Shown here in pieces: positions 28,006 to 37,223 of a DNA stretch of 64,000 bases. A program made the translations under genes and the position numbers. The stretch covers positions 124,001-188,000 of the forward strand of contig CAVZCV010000021.1 in assembly GCA_963773875.1 (NCBI GenBank). The letters run 5' to 3'. The notes under the pieces were generated by a model. It was not told the DNA's origin. It saw only the letters and a list, made by a program, of their open reading frames with translations, and ran no database searches. The stretch comes from CAVTYH01 sp963773875. GTDB lineage: Bacteria > Planctomycetota > Planctomycetia > Pirellulales > JADZDJ01. How positions within the stretch are numbered: position 1 is the first letter of the stretch; each line of letters opens with the position of its first letter.

Positions 28006-29181
28006 ATGCAAGTCACTCGCCACACAAATTTCGAATCGCTGGCCTCCCATTTTGGAGTTTGGAATGAGCTCGCCGCCGGCGTTCCCTTCCGACTTTGGCA
28101 ATGGGTGGAAGTATGGTGGCGCCATTACGGCTGTGAGGCAAATGGCGAGCCCAAAAAGTTCTTCGAACTGTTTGTCCTAACCGTTTCGGACGCCAACGGC
28201 CAACTCATTGGCATAGCGCCCTGGTATTCGACTATCACCCGAAGCGGCTTACGAGTGATTCGGTTTCTCGGCGATGGCGAAGTGTGTTCTGACTACCTGA
28301 CAATTCTCTGTCGGCCTCAGCTTGAGACGGCAGTATGTGAGACTCTGGCGGCTTGGCTCACGCATGCCAATAGTGACATGGCGACTGATGTCGCCGAACA
28401 CTGGGACCGACTACAGTTCTTGGGGGTGGGGGCCACTGACCCGGCGCTGACAAGCTTGCTCGAACATTTGGAGCGGGGTGGCGCCCTGCTTCATCGCATG
28501 CCGGCGTTGAATTCCTGGCGTGTTGCGCTTTCGCCGTCTTGGGAAGAATTCTTAATGGTGTTGTCAAAGCCACATCGAAACCGTTTGCGGCGTGCCGATC
28601 GCGAGTTATTGCAGTCCGGGCGTGTGGTTGTGCGCCATGCGTGCGACGAAGCTGGCTTGTCTCAAGCATTCGACATTCTGGTATCGCTTCATCAGCGACG
28701 TTGGAATTCACGCGGATTGCCGGGATGCTTTGCCTCACCACATTTTGAGGCATTTCATCGCGACATTTCCGCTCAATTGTTCAAAAACGGAAAGGCAAAC
28801 ATTGGCTGGCTGGAACTGGACGGCAAACCATTGGCGGCAGAATATCGTTTGTACGGAGACGGCGTCATTTATGCATATCAATCGGGCGTCAATCCCGACC
28901 ATCTCGATTTACATCCCGGTGAACTGGCAAATATGGCGGCAGTGCGGACGGCAATCGAACACGGATATCAAGCGTACGATTTCCTTCGCGGCGACGAACC
29001 GTACAAAGCTCGATGGCGGGCAACGCCACAACCAATGCTCTCGGTCCGTGTGATTGCCAACCGTGCCTCTGCCAGATTGCGACATTCCGCCTGGCTTGCT
29101 GGTCAAAATATGAAGTGCTGGATCAAAAAAGGTTTGCACGTCGCTGGCATACGGAAAGAAAAGGCTGCTACCAATTCCTGA
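28006..29181 (+). CDS. GNAT/FemAB-like acyltransferase of polysaccharide locus
   Basis: About 391 residues from the ATG at 28006 (a GTG at 27949 is also in frame). The middle has the phrase SKPHRNRLRRADRELLQSGR. The C-terminal half reads LELDGKPLAAEYRLYGDGVI and AYDFLRGDEPYKARW, the typical pattern of the BioF2-like acetyltransferase domain (FemAB superfamily) seen in exopolysaccharide loci, where it is thought to acylate sugars or lipid intermediates. It sits just before the large fusion gene with 9 bases between. Confidence 0.82.
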   Translation: MQVTRHTNFESLASHFGVWNELAAGVPFRLWQWVEVWWRHYGCEANGEPKKFFELFVLTVSDANGQLIGIAPWYSTITRSGLRVIRFLGDGEVCSDYLTILCRPQLETAVCETLAAWLTHANSDMATDVAEHWDRLQFLGVGATDPALTSLLEHLERGGALLHRMPALNSWRVALSPSWEEFLMVLSKPHRNRLRRADRELLQSGRVVVRHACDEAGLSQAFDILVSLHQRRWNSRGLPGCFASPHFEAFHRDISAQLFKNGKANIGWLELDGKPLAAEYRLYGDGVIYAYQSGVNPDHLDLHPGELANMAAVRTAIEHGYQAYDFLRGDEPYKARWRATPQPMLSVRVIANRASARLRHSAWLAGQNMKCWIKKGLHVAGIRKEKAATNS

Positions 29182-29190
29182 AATGATTCG

Positions 29191-32100
29191 ATGATGTCAG
29201 ACTCTTTCTTGCGACAACTTCTGCTCAACGGCTACTACGGCGCCACCTTGCCGTACCGGCATTGGGCCAATCGCCGCCGGTGTGCAAACGGTTTGGCGCC
29301 GCTGATGGTCTTATTTTACCACCGCATTGCCGATGACCGCGCGAATGGCTGGACACATTCGAATCAACTGTTCCTCAAACAAATTCGCTGGCTGCAGCGC
29401 CACTGCGAACTGGTTTCGCTCGAAGAAGCACAGCGGCGGATGCGAAACGTCGAGAACGATCGACCGACGGCTTGCATCACTTTTGACGATGGTTACGCCG
29501 AGAATTGCGATCAGGCAATTCCTCTTCTAATCGACGAAAATATTCCGTGTACCTATTTCGTAAGTTCCGCGCACGTGTTGGACGGCAAGCGATTTCCTCA
29601 CGATATCGCGGTCGGATGTCCTGGCCACCCCAACACTGTTGAACAACTCCGAGAGATGGCCAAATGCGGCATCGAAATTGGAGCGCACACGCGAAATCAC
29701 GCCGATTTAGGACCCATTCACGATGAGATCAAACTCTACGACGAAGTTGTTGTGGCCGGAGAAGAGTTGCAAGAAGCCATCGGCAAATCGGTTCGCTATT
29801 TTGCATTCCCGTTTGGGCTGCCAGGCAATTTGAACGCCCGAGCGTTTCAGATCGCATTCGAGTATGGTTATGAAGCGGTTTGTTCAGCCTACGGGGCGTA
29901 CAACTTTCCAGGCGACGATCCGTTTCACCTCCGGAGGATTCATGTCGACAATATGGTGCGGCTAAAAAACTGGTGCAGTGTCGACCCACGTCATCTGCGG
30001 CGACGTCTTGACTTTGACTACGAGCGCCGCGCCATCAGGCGCATCTGCGACTCAAATCGCGAGGTCGCGATGAACATGGCAACGGTTCTCGACGCGCCTG
30101 CCGATAAGTGTGACGTACCGAATTCTGCTGCCGCGCAGAAATCAACTTCCGCTCCCGTCCTAAAAACCGACACGCTGGCGCAAAGCGTCGTCGTTCTGCT
30201 GTTGCTCGCGGCCGTGCAGCGGATTATGGGATTCTTACGCGGCGTATTGGTCTGCCGGTGGCTTTCGCCAGACGAGTTGGGCCAATGGGACATGGCGTTT
30301 GGCTTTCTCACCTTGGCCGCGCCACTTACCGTGCTGGGGTTGCCAGGAAGTTTCGGAAGGTATGTGGAGTATTTCCGTCAGCGGGGTCAATTGCGCGTCT
30401 TAGTGCGGCGAACGGCGATTGCATGCGGCGCATTGACGGCATTAGCGGTCGTTGCAATCAGCCTCGCGCGGCCGCTCATTTCGGAAATTGTTTTTGGTCG
30501 GTCGGAAGAAACCGAATTAGTACTTTTCTTAGCGGTCACACTTGCGATTGTTATAGCGTTCAATTACTTGACCGAGTTGCTTACTGCGCTTCGCATGGCC
30601 CGGGTGGCGGGAATCGTACAGTTTTTCAATAGTCTTGCATTCGCCGGATTCAGCGTCCTGTTTTTGCTCGGCTGGCGACGAGAGGCGAGTTCTCTCGTGG
30701 CCGCCTACGGGATTGCATGTGCACTGCAAATTGGCTGGATGATCTGGTACTTACGCCACCAATTGCAGTATTCGCCGGCTGATGCTCCCGCCGATCGTTC
30801 CGACGAACGCGGCGCATTTTGGTCTAAATTGCTATCATTTGCCACTTGGGTTTGGGTCAGCAATTTGCTTTACAATCTCTTCGACGTTGCTGATCGCTAC
30901 ATGATTGTTCACACATCAACCGCCAATGATCCCTTGGCGATTGTTGGCTCGTATCACAGTTCGCGCATTGTGCCACTGTTGCTTGTTTCGGTCGCAAGCC
31001 TGATGGGCACGATGATTCTGCCGCATTTGAGCCACGATTGGGAAGCAGGAAAACGGCGTGAAGTTTCCGATCGAATGAACGTCACGTTAAAGCTTCTGGG
31101 TTTGCTGCTGTTTGTTGGGTCAATCGCGATCCTGTTGGCAGCGCCATTTTTGTTCGACATTGCTTTCCAAGGAAAATTCGCCCGAGGTAAAAGCGCATTG
31201 CCGTGGACGCTCACCTACTGCAGTTGGTTCGGCTTGGTGACAGTCGCCCAATTGTACTTGTGGTGCGCCGAACGTCCGCGCCTTAGCTGCCTGGCACTGT
31301 TACTAGGACTGGCTACGAACGTGGTGCTGAATTCGATATTGCTGCCGCACTTCGGTCTGCTAGGTGCTGTTTGGGCCACTGCCGTAGCCAATTTCGTTGC
31401 GCTTGTTCTGATCTTGAGATTTAACGCTTGGCTCGGAATGAAAATTCAGCGTTCGATGTTGCTCGTCACGCTACTGCCGATCTCACTTGGACTCGGACCG
31501 ATGGCGGCGCTTTCCACATTGGTTGCCGTCATATTGGCAATTTATTTTACCGACCAAATCTTGTCACACGATGAGAAGCGACGACTGGCCGATGTCTGGC
31601 ATGGCTATGCCGGGCGCTTCAGCAGGTTAAAAACCTGCTCTGCGAATACGTCGCTCGAAAGATCATCAAATCGGCCGCTGCGTGTGATATTCGTCATCAC
31701 ATCGATGCACGTCGGTGGCGCCGAGATTTTGCTGTATAACTTAATTCGGCGCTTGGACCGCACTCGCTTTTCGCCAGAGCTGTGCTGCCTGAAGGAGCGT
31801 GGAACGCTGGGCGAGCAACTGGCGGAAGAAATTCCGGTCTACTCGAATTTGCTGCGAAGGAAGTACGATTTCCGCGTGCTTCGTAAACTCAATCGGTTGC
31901 TGCGCAAGCGAGAGATTGATGCCGTGATCACGGTCGGAGCGGGCGACAAAATGTTCTGGGGCAGACTGGCCGCACGCCGAGCGAAAGTGCCGGTTGTGAT
32001 TTCTGCGCTGCATTCCACGGGCTGGCCCGACGGCATTAATTGGCTGAATCGTCGATTGACACTAATCACCGATGCCTTCGTCGCTGTGGCCGAACCGCAC

Positions 32101-32850
32101 GCCCGCCATTTAATTGAGGTCGAGCATTTGCCGGCTGCCCGCGTTCACGTTATTTCCAACGGCGTTGACACCGAAAAATTCCGGCCGCAGCCGGGGATCA
32201 AACGAAGCGTTTGCCAGTCGCTCGGAATTCCCCGGACAGCACCACTCGTCGGAATTGTGGCGGTGTTGCGTCCAGAAAAGAATCATGAACTCTTCTTGCG
32301 AACAGCTGCCCGTGTTCGGCGGGACATACCAGAAGCGCATTTCCTGATTGTCGGCGATGGTCCGCGCCGGCCAGTGCTCGAGAGACTGGCAGCCGATTTA
32401 CAGATGGACAATTGCGTGCATTTCCTCGGGCAACGAATTGACATCCCGGAAATATTGTCCTCACTTGATGTGTTTGCATTAACATCGCACAACGAGGCCA
32501 ATCCCGTTTCAATTTTGGAAGCGTTGGCCTCCGGCAAGCCTGTGGTCTCAACACGCGTCGGCTCGATTTGCGAAACGGTAGTCGACGACAAGACCGGATA
32601 TCTGGTCGAACCGGGTAATGAATTGGAAATGTCAAAGCGCGTCACGGAACTATTGCTTGATCCTGCAAAAGCCCAAAGACTCGGCGCAGCGGCGCGGCGT
32701 TTAGTTGTTTCGAAATGGTCCATTCAAGCAATGGTCGCCGGATACGAAGACCTAATAACAAGCGTGCACTCAGTAAAGACCGACCGCTCAAATCCGAGCG
32801 AAGCCGTCGAAGTTGCCGATTTCGGTCAAGTCGCGCCGTCACACCTTTAA
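29191..32850 (+). CDS. Fusion: polysaccharide deacetylase + flippase + glycosyltransferase 4
   Basis: One open frame of 1219 residues carries three whole modules. Residues 30-270: NodB-type deacetylase, with TFDDG (97-101), the metal motif HTRNH (166-170) and FAFPFG. Residues 325-795: a Wzx/MATE-like flippase with about twelve helices, starting near TLAQSVVVLLLLAAVQRIMG. Residues 829-1195: a GT4 transferase with SMHVGGAEILLYNLIRR, RPEKNHELFLRTAARV and the EX7E-like VSILEALASGKPVVSTRVGS. Such genes are normally separate neighbours. There is no stop between modules, and the linker before the transferase has no ATG. An internal ATG at 30070 could restart the flippase. Together they could deacetylate, flip and extend the lipid-linked polymer. 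Confidence 0.88.
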   Translation: MMSDSFLRQLLLNGYYGATLPYRHWANRRRCANGLAPLMVLFYHRIADDRANGWTHSNQLFLKQIRWLQRHCELVSLEEAQRRMRNVENDRPTACITFDDGYAENCDQAIPLLIDENIPCTYFVSSAHVLDGKRFPHDIAVGCPGHPNTVEQLREMAKCGIEIGAHTRNHADLGPIHDEIKLYDEVVVAGEELQEAIGKSVRYFAFPFGLPGNLNARAFQIAFEYGYEAVCSAYGAYNFPGDDPFHLRRIHVDNMVRLKNWCSVDPRHLRRRLDFDYERRAIRRICDSNREVAMNMATVLDAPADKCDVPNSAAAQKSTSAPVLKTDTLAQSVVVLLLLAAVQRIMGFLRGVLVCRWLSPDELGQWDMAFGFLTLAAPLTVLGLPGSFGRYVEYFRQRGQLRVLVRRTAIACGALTALAVVAISLARPLISEIVFGRSEETELVLFLAVTLAIVIAFNYLTELLTALRMARVAGIVQFFNSLAFAGFSVLFLLGWRREASSLVAAYGIACALQIGWMIWYLRHQLQYSPADAPADRSDERGAFWSKLLSFATWVWVSNLLYNLFDVADRYMIVHTSTANDPLAIVGSYHSSRIVPLLLVSVASLMGTMILPHLSHDWEAGKRREVSDRMNVTLKLLGLLLFVGSIAILLAAPFLFDIAFQGKFARGKSALPWTLTYCSWFGLVTVAQLYLWCAERPRLSCLALLLGLATNVVLNSILLPHFGLLGAVWATAVANFVALVLILRFNAWLGMKIQRSMLLVTLLPISLGLGPMAALSTLVAVILAIYFTDQILSHDEKRRLADVWHGYAGRFSRLKTCSANTSLERSSNRPLRVIFVITSMHVGGAEILLYNLIRRLDRTRFSPELCCLKERGTLGEQLAEEIPVYSNLLRRKYDFRVLRKLNRLLRKREIDAVITVGAGDKMFWGRLAARRAKVPVVISALHSTGWPDGINWLNRRLTLITDAFVAVAEPHARHLIEVEHLPAARVHVISNGVDTEKFRPQPGIKRSVCQSLGIPRTAPLVGIVAVLRPEKNHELFLRTAARVRRDIPEAHFLIVGDGPRRPVLERLAADLQMDNCVHFLGQRIDIPEILSSLDVFALTSHNEANPVSILEALASGKPVVSTRVGSICETVVDDKTGYLVEPGNELEMSKRVTELLLDPAKAQRLGAAARRLVVSKWSIQAMVAGYEDLITSVHSVKTDRSNPSEAVEVADFGQVAPSHL

Positions 32851-33393
32851 TTCATGGAACGATATGGCGCTGTCCTGGCGCATTGCCAAATATGCGGACA
32901 CGCCGAGCTGCGGAAACCAGCGCCGTAGCACGCTAGAGGCCGTCACGACTTCATTGGTCTGAACAGGCAAGCAGTCGTCCGGCGAACGTTTCATTCGATT
33001 GCCATAGTAAGCGCATCCGTAATGCGTGATCAGCACGATTTGCTCCAGCTGGTGCGCTTCGACGAGAAATTCGAGCTGCGTCTTAGCCGCCTCCTGCATC
33101 GCAACATCGCCGCCGCTGGCAACGAGCCAAGCGGGTCCTCCCGGAACAGCCCAGCGATCGTAGCGTGGAATGTGCAGGTGTCGGTGGCAGAATTCGTCAA
33201 ATGCCTCACCCCACCGACCGTCGCTGCAATATAGCGCCAGCGCACCGATTCGGTCCGGATTCCAGCGATCCACTGCGTGATACACGGCCATCGGCAGTTT
33301 CGGACCAAGCGATAGACTTTCGCTGGTCTGCACATCGCGTACTTTCGGGATGTTTTCCATGCCGCACTCAACGCAAAGCAAAGATTGCCGCAT
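32839..33393 (-). CDS. Carbonic-anhydrase-like zinc protein
   Basis: 184 residues. It has ALYCSDGRWGEAFDEF and, about 90 residues later, LITHYGCAYYGNRM. These match the zinc ligands of beta-carbonic anhydrases (Cys in the CSD-R motif, then the His-x-x-Cys pair), though the rest is divergent and short. It may hydrate CO2 or be a structural relative. The N-terminus also has a CVEC pair that could hold metal. The 3' end overlaps the 3' end of the fusion gene by 12 bases, tail to tail. An ATG at 33360 is an alternative start. Confidence 0.65.
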   Translation of the reverse strand: MRQSLLCVECGMENIPKVRDVQTSESLSLGPKLPMAVYHAVDRWNPDRIGALALYCSDGRWGEAFDEFCHRHLHIPRYDRWAVPGGPAWLVASGGDVAMQEAAKTQLEFLVEAHQLEQIVLITHYGCAYYGNRMKRSPDDCLPVQTNEVVTASSVLRRWFPQLGVSAYLAMRQDSAISFHELKV

Positions 33394-33515
33394 TTACTGA
33401 CGCAATCGAAGAACTTTCTTATGCATTAGCTTTTTTAGGAGTTCCGTTATAACGGCGGGCAAATGTGACGTTTCTCATCTGTCTGGCAACCTACCTGTGC
33501 GGACCAACCGCGCAA

Positions 33516-33558
33516 AGCCGGCCGCGGCTCTCAAGGTTAGGGAAAAGCACGGCCGGCT
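33516..33558. repeat. Nine-base perfect inverted repeat, hairpin
   Basis: Arms AGCCGGCCG (33516-33524) and CGGCCGGCT (33550-33558) pair perfectly around a 25-base loop, followed by GTAGGGCCTTTT. It lies between two divergent genes and ahead of the acyltransferase. It could be an RNA hairpin or a protein-binding site. Role unknown. Confidence 0.35.
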
Positions 33559-33595
33559 GTAGGGCCTTTTAAGCTTCCGGCACAAGCACAATAAT

Positions 33596-34297
33596 ATGCG
33601 TCTTTCCGTACCATTCCCACCATTTACACGGCTCGCAGGACCGGAGCGCTATCGCTGGATTGCTCCGCCGCCCGACCGCGGCCCATTGCTCTGGATGACA
33701 GGCACCGTTCTGGCAGCATTCGCCAAATTTCTCAGCGGCGCCAGCGCGCGGTGGGTCGATTGTCAGCCGGACACTTGCCAGCGCATTTATTTTGCCAACC
33801 ACACAAGCCATTTGGATGCGCTCGTCGTCTGGGCCTCTTTGCCGATGGAACTGCGCGCGTTGACGCGACCGGTCGCCGCCAAAGACTATTGGAATGCCGG
33901 CGCCGTACGGCGATATTTCGCCACCAAGGTTTTCGATGCGCTCTTGATCGACCGTACTGAAATCAAGGTGCACAACAGCCCGATCGATTTAATGATTCGC
34001 GGCATGGGCGATACCAAATCGCTCATCGTCTTCCCCGAAGGCGGCCGCAGCACGACCGGAGAAATCGGCGAATTTAAAAGTGGCCTATACTATCTTGGCA
34101 AGAAACGGCCGGACCTGGAGTTGGTGCCGGTTCATATCGACAACATGAACCGGGTGCTTCCACGCGGCGAAGTATTGCCGGTGCCGCTTTTAAGCTGCAT
34201 TACGTTTGGCCCGCCCATCTGGCTGGAAAAGGGCGAGCCGAAGAACGATTTCCTCAAGCGTGCCCGCGATGCCGTGCGGCGGCTAAAGGAAGTTTAA
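33596..34297 (+). CDS. 1-acyl-glycerol-3-phosphate acyltransferase-like (PlsC family)
   Basis: A 233-residue acyltransferase of normal length. The catalytic block NHTSHLDAL (HX4D) and the glycerol-phosphate-binding IVFPEGGRSTTGEIGEFKSG are clear. It transfers an acyl chain in phospholipid synthesis or a related lipid step, at the inner membrane. The cytidylyltransferase gene follows after 108 bases on the same strand; the pair would make phosphatidate and then CDP-diacylglycerol. The upstream gap carries an inverted repeat. Confidence 0.9.
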   Translation: MRLSVPFPPFTRLAGPERYRWIAPPPDRGPLLWMTGTVLAAFAKFLSGASARWVDCQPDTCQRIYFANHTSHLDALVVWASLPMELRALTRPVAAKDYWNAGAVRRYFATKVFDALLIDRTEIKVHNSPIDLMIRGMGDTKSLIVFPEGGRSTTGEIGEFKSGLYYLGKKRPDLELVPVHIDNMNRVLPRGEVLPVPLLSCITFGPPIWLEKGEPKNDFLKRARDAVRRLKEV

Positions 34298-34405
34298 GGG
34301 CCGATCGCGGGAAAGCTCGCCGCCGGGGCTAGCGCCAAACCGGTTGCCTCGCTAAACTTTCGATCTACGTCACCACGAATAATTGCGAGTTCCGACCTCA
34401 CCGCC

Positions 34406-35347
34406 ATGCAAGATTGGAGAACATTATCTCTGGTCGGTGGCGTCCTGGGAATTCTTACCGTCGCCACGGTTGTTGGACAGTTTCTCAAGCGGCATCCGGA
34501 TACCGGGTTGAATGCCGCCGCCGTTCGCACTTTCAACCTCCGCGTGCGCGCTTGGTGGACGATGTGCGCCATTTTGGCGACTACATTTTTCATCGGCCGA
34601 GTGCCAACCGTCGCGATGTTTGGTTTTATATCCTTCGTCGCGCTGCGCGAGTTTATTACGATCACGCCGACGCGGCTCGGCGATCACCGCGCGCTGTTCT
34701 GGGCATTCGTGCTGTTCACGCCTTTACAGTACGTATTGGTCGGGCTGAATCAATATCAGCTGTTTAACGTACTTATTCCGGTCTATGCGTTCTTATTCGT
34801 GCCGGCGCGAATTGCGCTGTCCGGCGATTTCAAGCGCTACCTGGAGCGCGTAGCAAAAATTCAGACCGGACTCATGATCTGCGTCTTCTGCTTAAGCTTC
34901 GCGCCTGCCCTGCTCTATCTGGAGATTGAACCAAACTCGGGCTCAAATTACCGTCTGCTGTTCTTCTTCATTCTGATTGTGCAGATGGGCGATGCCCTGC
35001 AGTACATCTGGGGTAAGCTCATCGGCCGGAATGTCATCGTGGCGTCGATCAGCCCAAACCGCACCTGGGAAGGATTTCTGGGCGGCGTTGGCAGCAACAC
35101 GCTCTTTGGCGCCGCGCTGTGGTGGGCCATTCCGCCGTTTCAGCCGTGGCAGGCGGGCTGTTTGGCGCTCGTGGCCAGCGTGCTGGGTTTCTTTGGCGGG
35201 CTGACGATGTCAGCCATTAAGCGCGATCGCGGCGTCAAAGACTACGGCACGCTGGTCGAAGGGCACGGCGGCGTGCTCGATCGGATCGATTCCATCTGCT
35301 TCGCCGCGCCGGTGTTCTATCACCTGACGCGGTCGATGTTTCCGTAA
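34406..35347 (+). CDS. Phosphatidate cytidylyltransferase (CdsA-like)
   Basis: A 313-residue membrane protein with about eight helices that makes CDP-diacylglycerol from phosphatidate and CTP. The C-terminal signature is unmistakable: SAIKRDRGVKDYGTLVEGHG followed by GVLDRIDS, with the conserved aspartates. An earlier motif, SPNRTWEGFLGG, is also typical. It is probably in one operon with the acyltransferase upstream. The name cdsA is withheld because paralogues are common in this group. Confidence 0.93.
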   Translation: MQDWRTLSLVGGVLGILTVATVVGQFLKRHPDTGLNAAAVRTFNLRVRAWWTMCAILATTFFIGRVPTVAMFGFISFVALREFITITPTRLGDHRALFWAFVLFTPLQYVLVGLNQYQLFNVLIPVYAFLFVPARIALSGDFKRYLERVAKIQTGLMICVFCLSFAPALLYLEIEPNSGSNYRLLFFFILIVQMGDALQYIWGKLIGRNVIVASISPNRTWEGFLGGVGSNTLFGAALWWAIPPFQPWQAGCLALVASVLGFFGGLTMSAIKRDRGVKDYGTLVEGHGGVLDRIDSICFAAPVFYHLTRSMFP

Positions 35348-35379
35348 GCAAGCGGTTCACGCATCCTCGCGCAGTCGCC

Positions 35380-36609
35380 TTATTCGCGCTTCGTCCATTC
35401 CAGCAGTACGCGATGACCGGCGTCGGCTGCAACATCCCGCTGTGCCAATAACTGTGGCTCTCGGCGCGATGCATCGGCCGACGATGACGATGGAGCGGTT
35501 GAACTTGCCGCAGCCGGACTCGTTGGTGGTTGGCTCGAATCTGGCCGGCGCTCATAAACGCTTTGGTGCGGGGATGCCGTGTCGCTTTCGCGGCTCGCAG
35601 TTCGCGGCAGATCCGCGTTTGTTCCCGCCTTCGCAGCCTTATCGGCCGCCGTCCAGCCGCGGTCTGGCCAGGCATTGCTGCGATCGTCAGCTTGCGGCTC
35701 CAGCCGTTTGAGCGAGGCCAACTCCGTTCCACTCGATTTGCTGTTGCTTGCTGTCGGCGATTGGCGATCATCACTCTGCGCCCGGAACACCGGCGTGTCA
35801 GACGACGGCAACTTCCGCTTCGCCGAAGCCAGTGCAATGGTCGATTTCTGCTGACTCAAATCTGGACTGCCTTGCTTCACCCACGTGAGCCACTGGTCTT
35901 GCAGCGATTTCAAATTCGCCACGCCGTAATGCTTGTTCAGCGCTTCCGACCAGTTTTCGCTTTTCAGTCCGTCGCCGACGAATTCCAAAAACTCCTGCCG
36001 TCCGCCTTGATCGATAAGGTAGCGCGCCAGCGAATACCCTTGCGAATACAGCGGTAACACATCAGGCGGATATTCCTTCATCGCAAACATCTGATCGAAG
36101 GCAATCCCGTGGCCGGTACGCAAAAAGTTGATCAGCATCACTTGCTGCTTGTTGCGTTCCGAAGCATGCTCCACCGTGGTGCATGCGCCTTCATCGGCCC
36201 AGCGTGGCAGCGGACGACGGAAATGGCTCGCGAAAATTGTGTGGGTCACTTCGTGCGGCAGCACGCTGTCCAAAAGCCGCTCTTCCGTGCCCTGGATTTT
36301 CATGTCCCAGTTGAACACTTCACCGCGATCGAACACAAAGCTCGTCGCACCGCCGGCGCCCAGCGTCGGACCGACTTCGGCCTGAATCGGACACGGGCGC
36401 GACCAATTCGGCATTGCGGCGCCCAACCATTGGATGGCCAATTCCCGGCGATAGTACTCGGCGGTCTTGCCGATTTTTTCAGCCAGTTCCGGCGTCGGCG
36501 CCTCGATCACAAAATTGGGCGTGCGATAACTCGACGCCAACGATGAACTGGGAACGAGGCAGATTGCTAAGGCCAACGCGGCCATAGCTCGACTGATGCG
36601 AGCTTCCAT
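35380..36609 (-). CDS. Exported metallopeptidase-like protein (HEVTH)
   Basis: About 409 residues from an ATG at 36609 with GGAGA just upstream. A signal peptide (RAMAALALAICLVPSSSLAS) leads to a catalytic-looking block: VLPHEVTHTIFASHF (HExxH) and, 16 residues on, WADEGACTTVEH, whose Glu would be the third zinc ligand of a gluzincin. The domain resembles the peptidase MA/DUF1570-like group. The last 150 residues are Ser/Ala/Pro/Arg-rich low-complexity sequence. It converges on the cytidylyltransferase gene. Substrate unknown. Confidence 0.72.
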   Translation of the reverse strand: MEARISRAMAALALAICLVPSSSLASSYRTPNFVIEAPTPELAEKIGKTAEYYRRELAIQWLGAAMPNWSRPCPIQAEVGPTLGAGGATSFVFDRGEVFNWDMKIQGTEERLLDSVLPHEVTHTIFASHFRRPLPRWADEGACTTVEHASERNKQQVMLINFLRTGHGIAFDQMFAMKEYPPDVLPLYSQGYSLARYLIDQGGRQEFLEFVGDGLKSENWSEALNKHYGVANLKSLQDQWLTWVKQGSPDLSQQKSTIALASAKRKLPSSDTPVFRAQSDDRQSPTASNSKSSGTELASLKRLEPQADDRSNAWPDRGWTAADKAAKAGTNADLPRTASRESDTASPHQSVYERRPDSSQPPTSPAAASSTAPSSSSADASRREPQLLAQRDVAADAGHRVLLEWTKRE

Positions 36610-36685
36610 GCTCTGGTCTCCGCTTAACACAGGTGCGGGGCAAACGCGGCCACCATCCGTGCGGCCGTGGGGGGGGACGAACCAA

Positions 36686-36712
36686 GGATCAGGGGTCAGG
36701 AATCAGGAGTCA
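36686..36712. repeat. Tandem heptamer repeat (RTCAGGR)
   Basis: Three and a half copies of a 7-base unit: ATCAGGG, GTCAGGA, ATCAGGA, GTCA. A related string, AGGAATCAGGA, occurs again at about 36961. Simple intergenic repeats of this type are found between genes in planctomycete genomes. No function is known. Confidence 0.5.
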
Positions 36713-37031
36713 AAATCAAACTTCGTGAATAACTTCAGCGCGATCTTCGCACTGGCCGTCCACTTGTGGGCGAGCGACGTTTGCATCTCTCGTGCCGTGC
36801 TTTGCAGTGCCTGGCAATCGGAGCGAGCTAACATGAACCGCCGCCGACGTTTCAAACTCTTCTTCTCACGAGGCGGCGCTGGGTCATCGCTTTGCCACAT
36901 GTAAGAGTTGCAAAGTTTAACCCGCCGGTTTGAAATTCACCTAGAGCGCTTTTTGGCGACAGGAATCAGGAACGCAAGCGGCGCTTTTGAACTCAGGGCA
37001 TTTGTAGAAATGCCTGTTGCTCAAGGCTTCG

Positions 37032-37223
37032 TTACGAATACTCATGTAGCATGCGATCGAATGTTTGATCCCATGCTAGCATCATCTCGCCAAAGTGCGC
37101 TTTCGTTATTTCAATCATTCCTTTTACGATCCCCGCGAGTTTTTCGGGCGAATTTGTGCTCTCCGCAAATGACGTGAAAGTTGAAACGGCTCGATACGCG
37201 CCTTTCCCGAGGAAAACTGCCAT
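37032..37223 (-). CDS. Possible small protein, unknown
   Basis: About 63 residues if started at the ATG in MAVFLGKGAYRAVSTFTSFA, near 37223; seven more residues are possible from an upstream TTG. The composition is protein-like (ITKAHFGEMMLAWDQTFDRM at the end). No family is recognised and no strong ribosome binding site is present. It lies in a gene-poor, decayed stretch and may not be expressed. Confidence 0.25.
   Translation of the reverse strand: MAVFLGKGAYRAVSTFTSFAESTNSPEKLAGIVKGMIEITKAHFGEMMLAWDQTFDRMLHEYS

Noticed and set aside
36703..36900. 65-residue basic minus-strand ORF
   Set aside because: Arg/Lys runs at the start and no ribosome binding site; likely chance in a gene-poor stretch.
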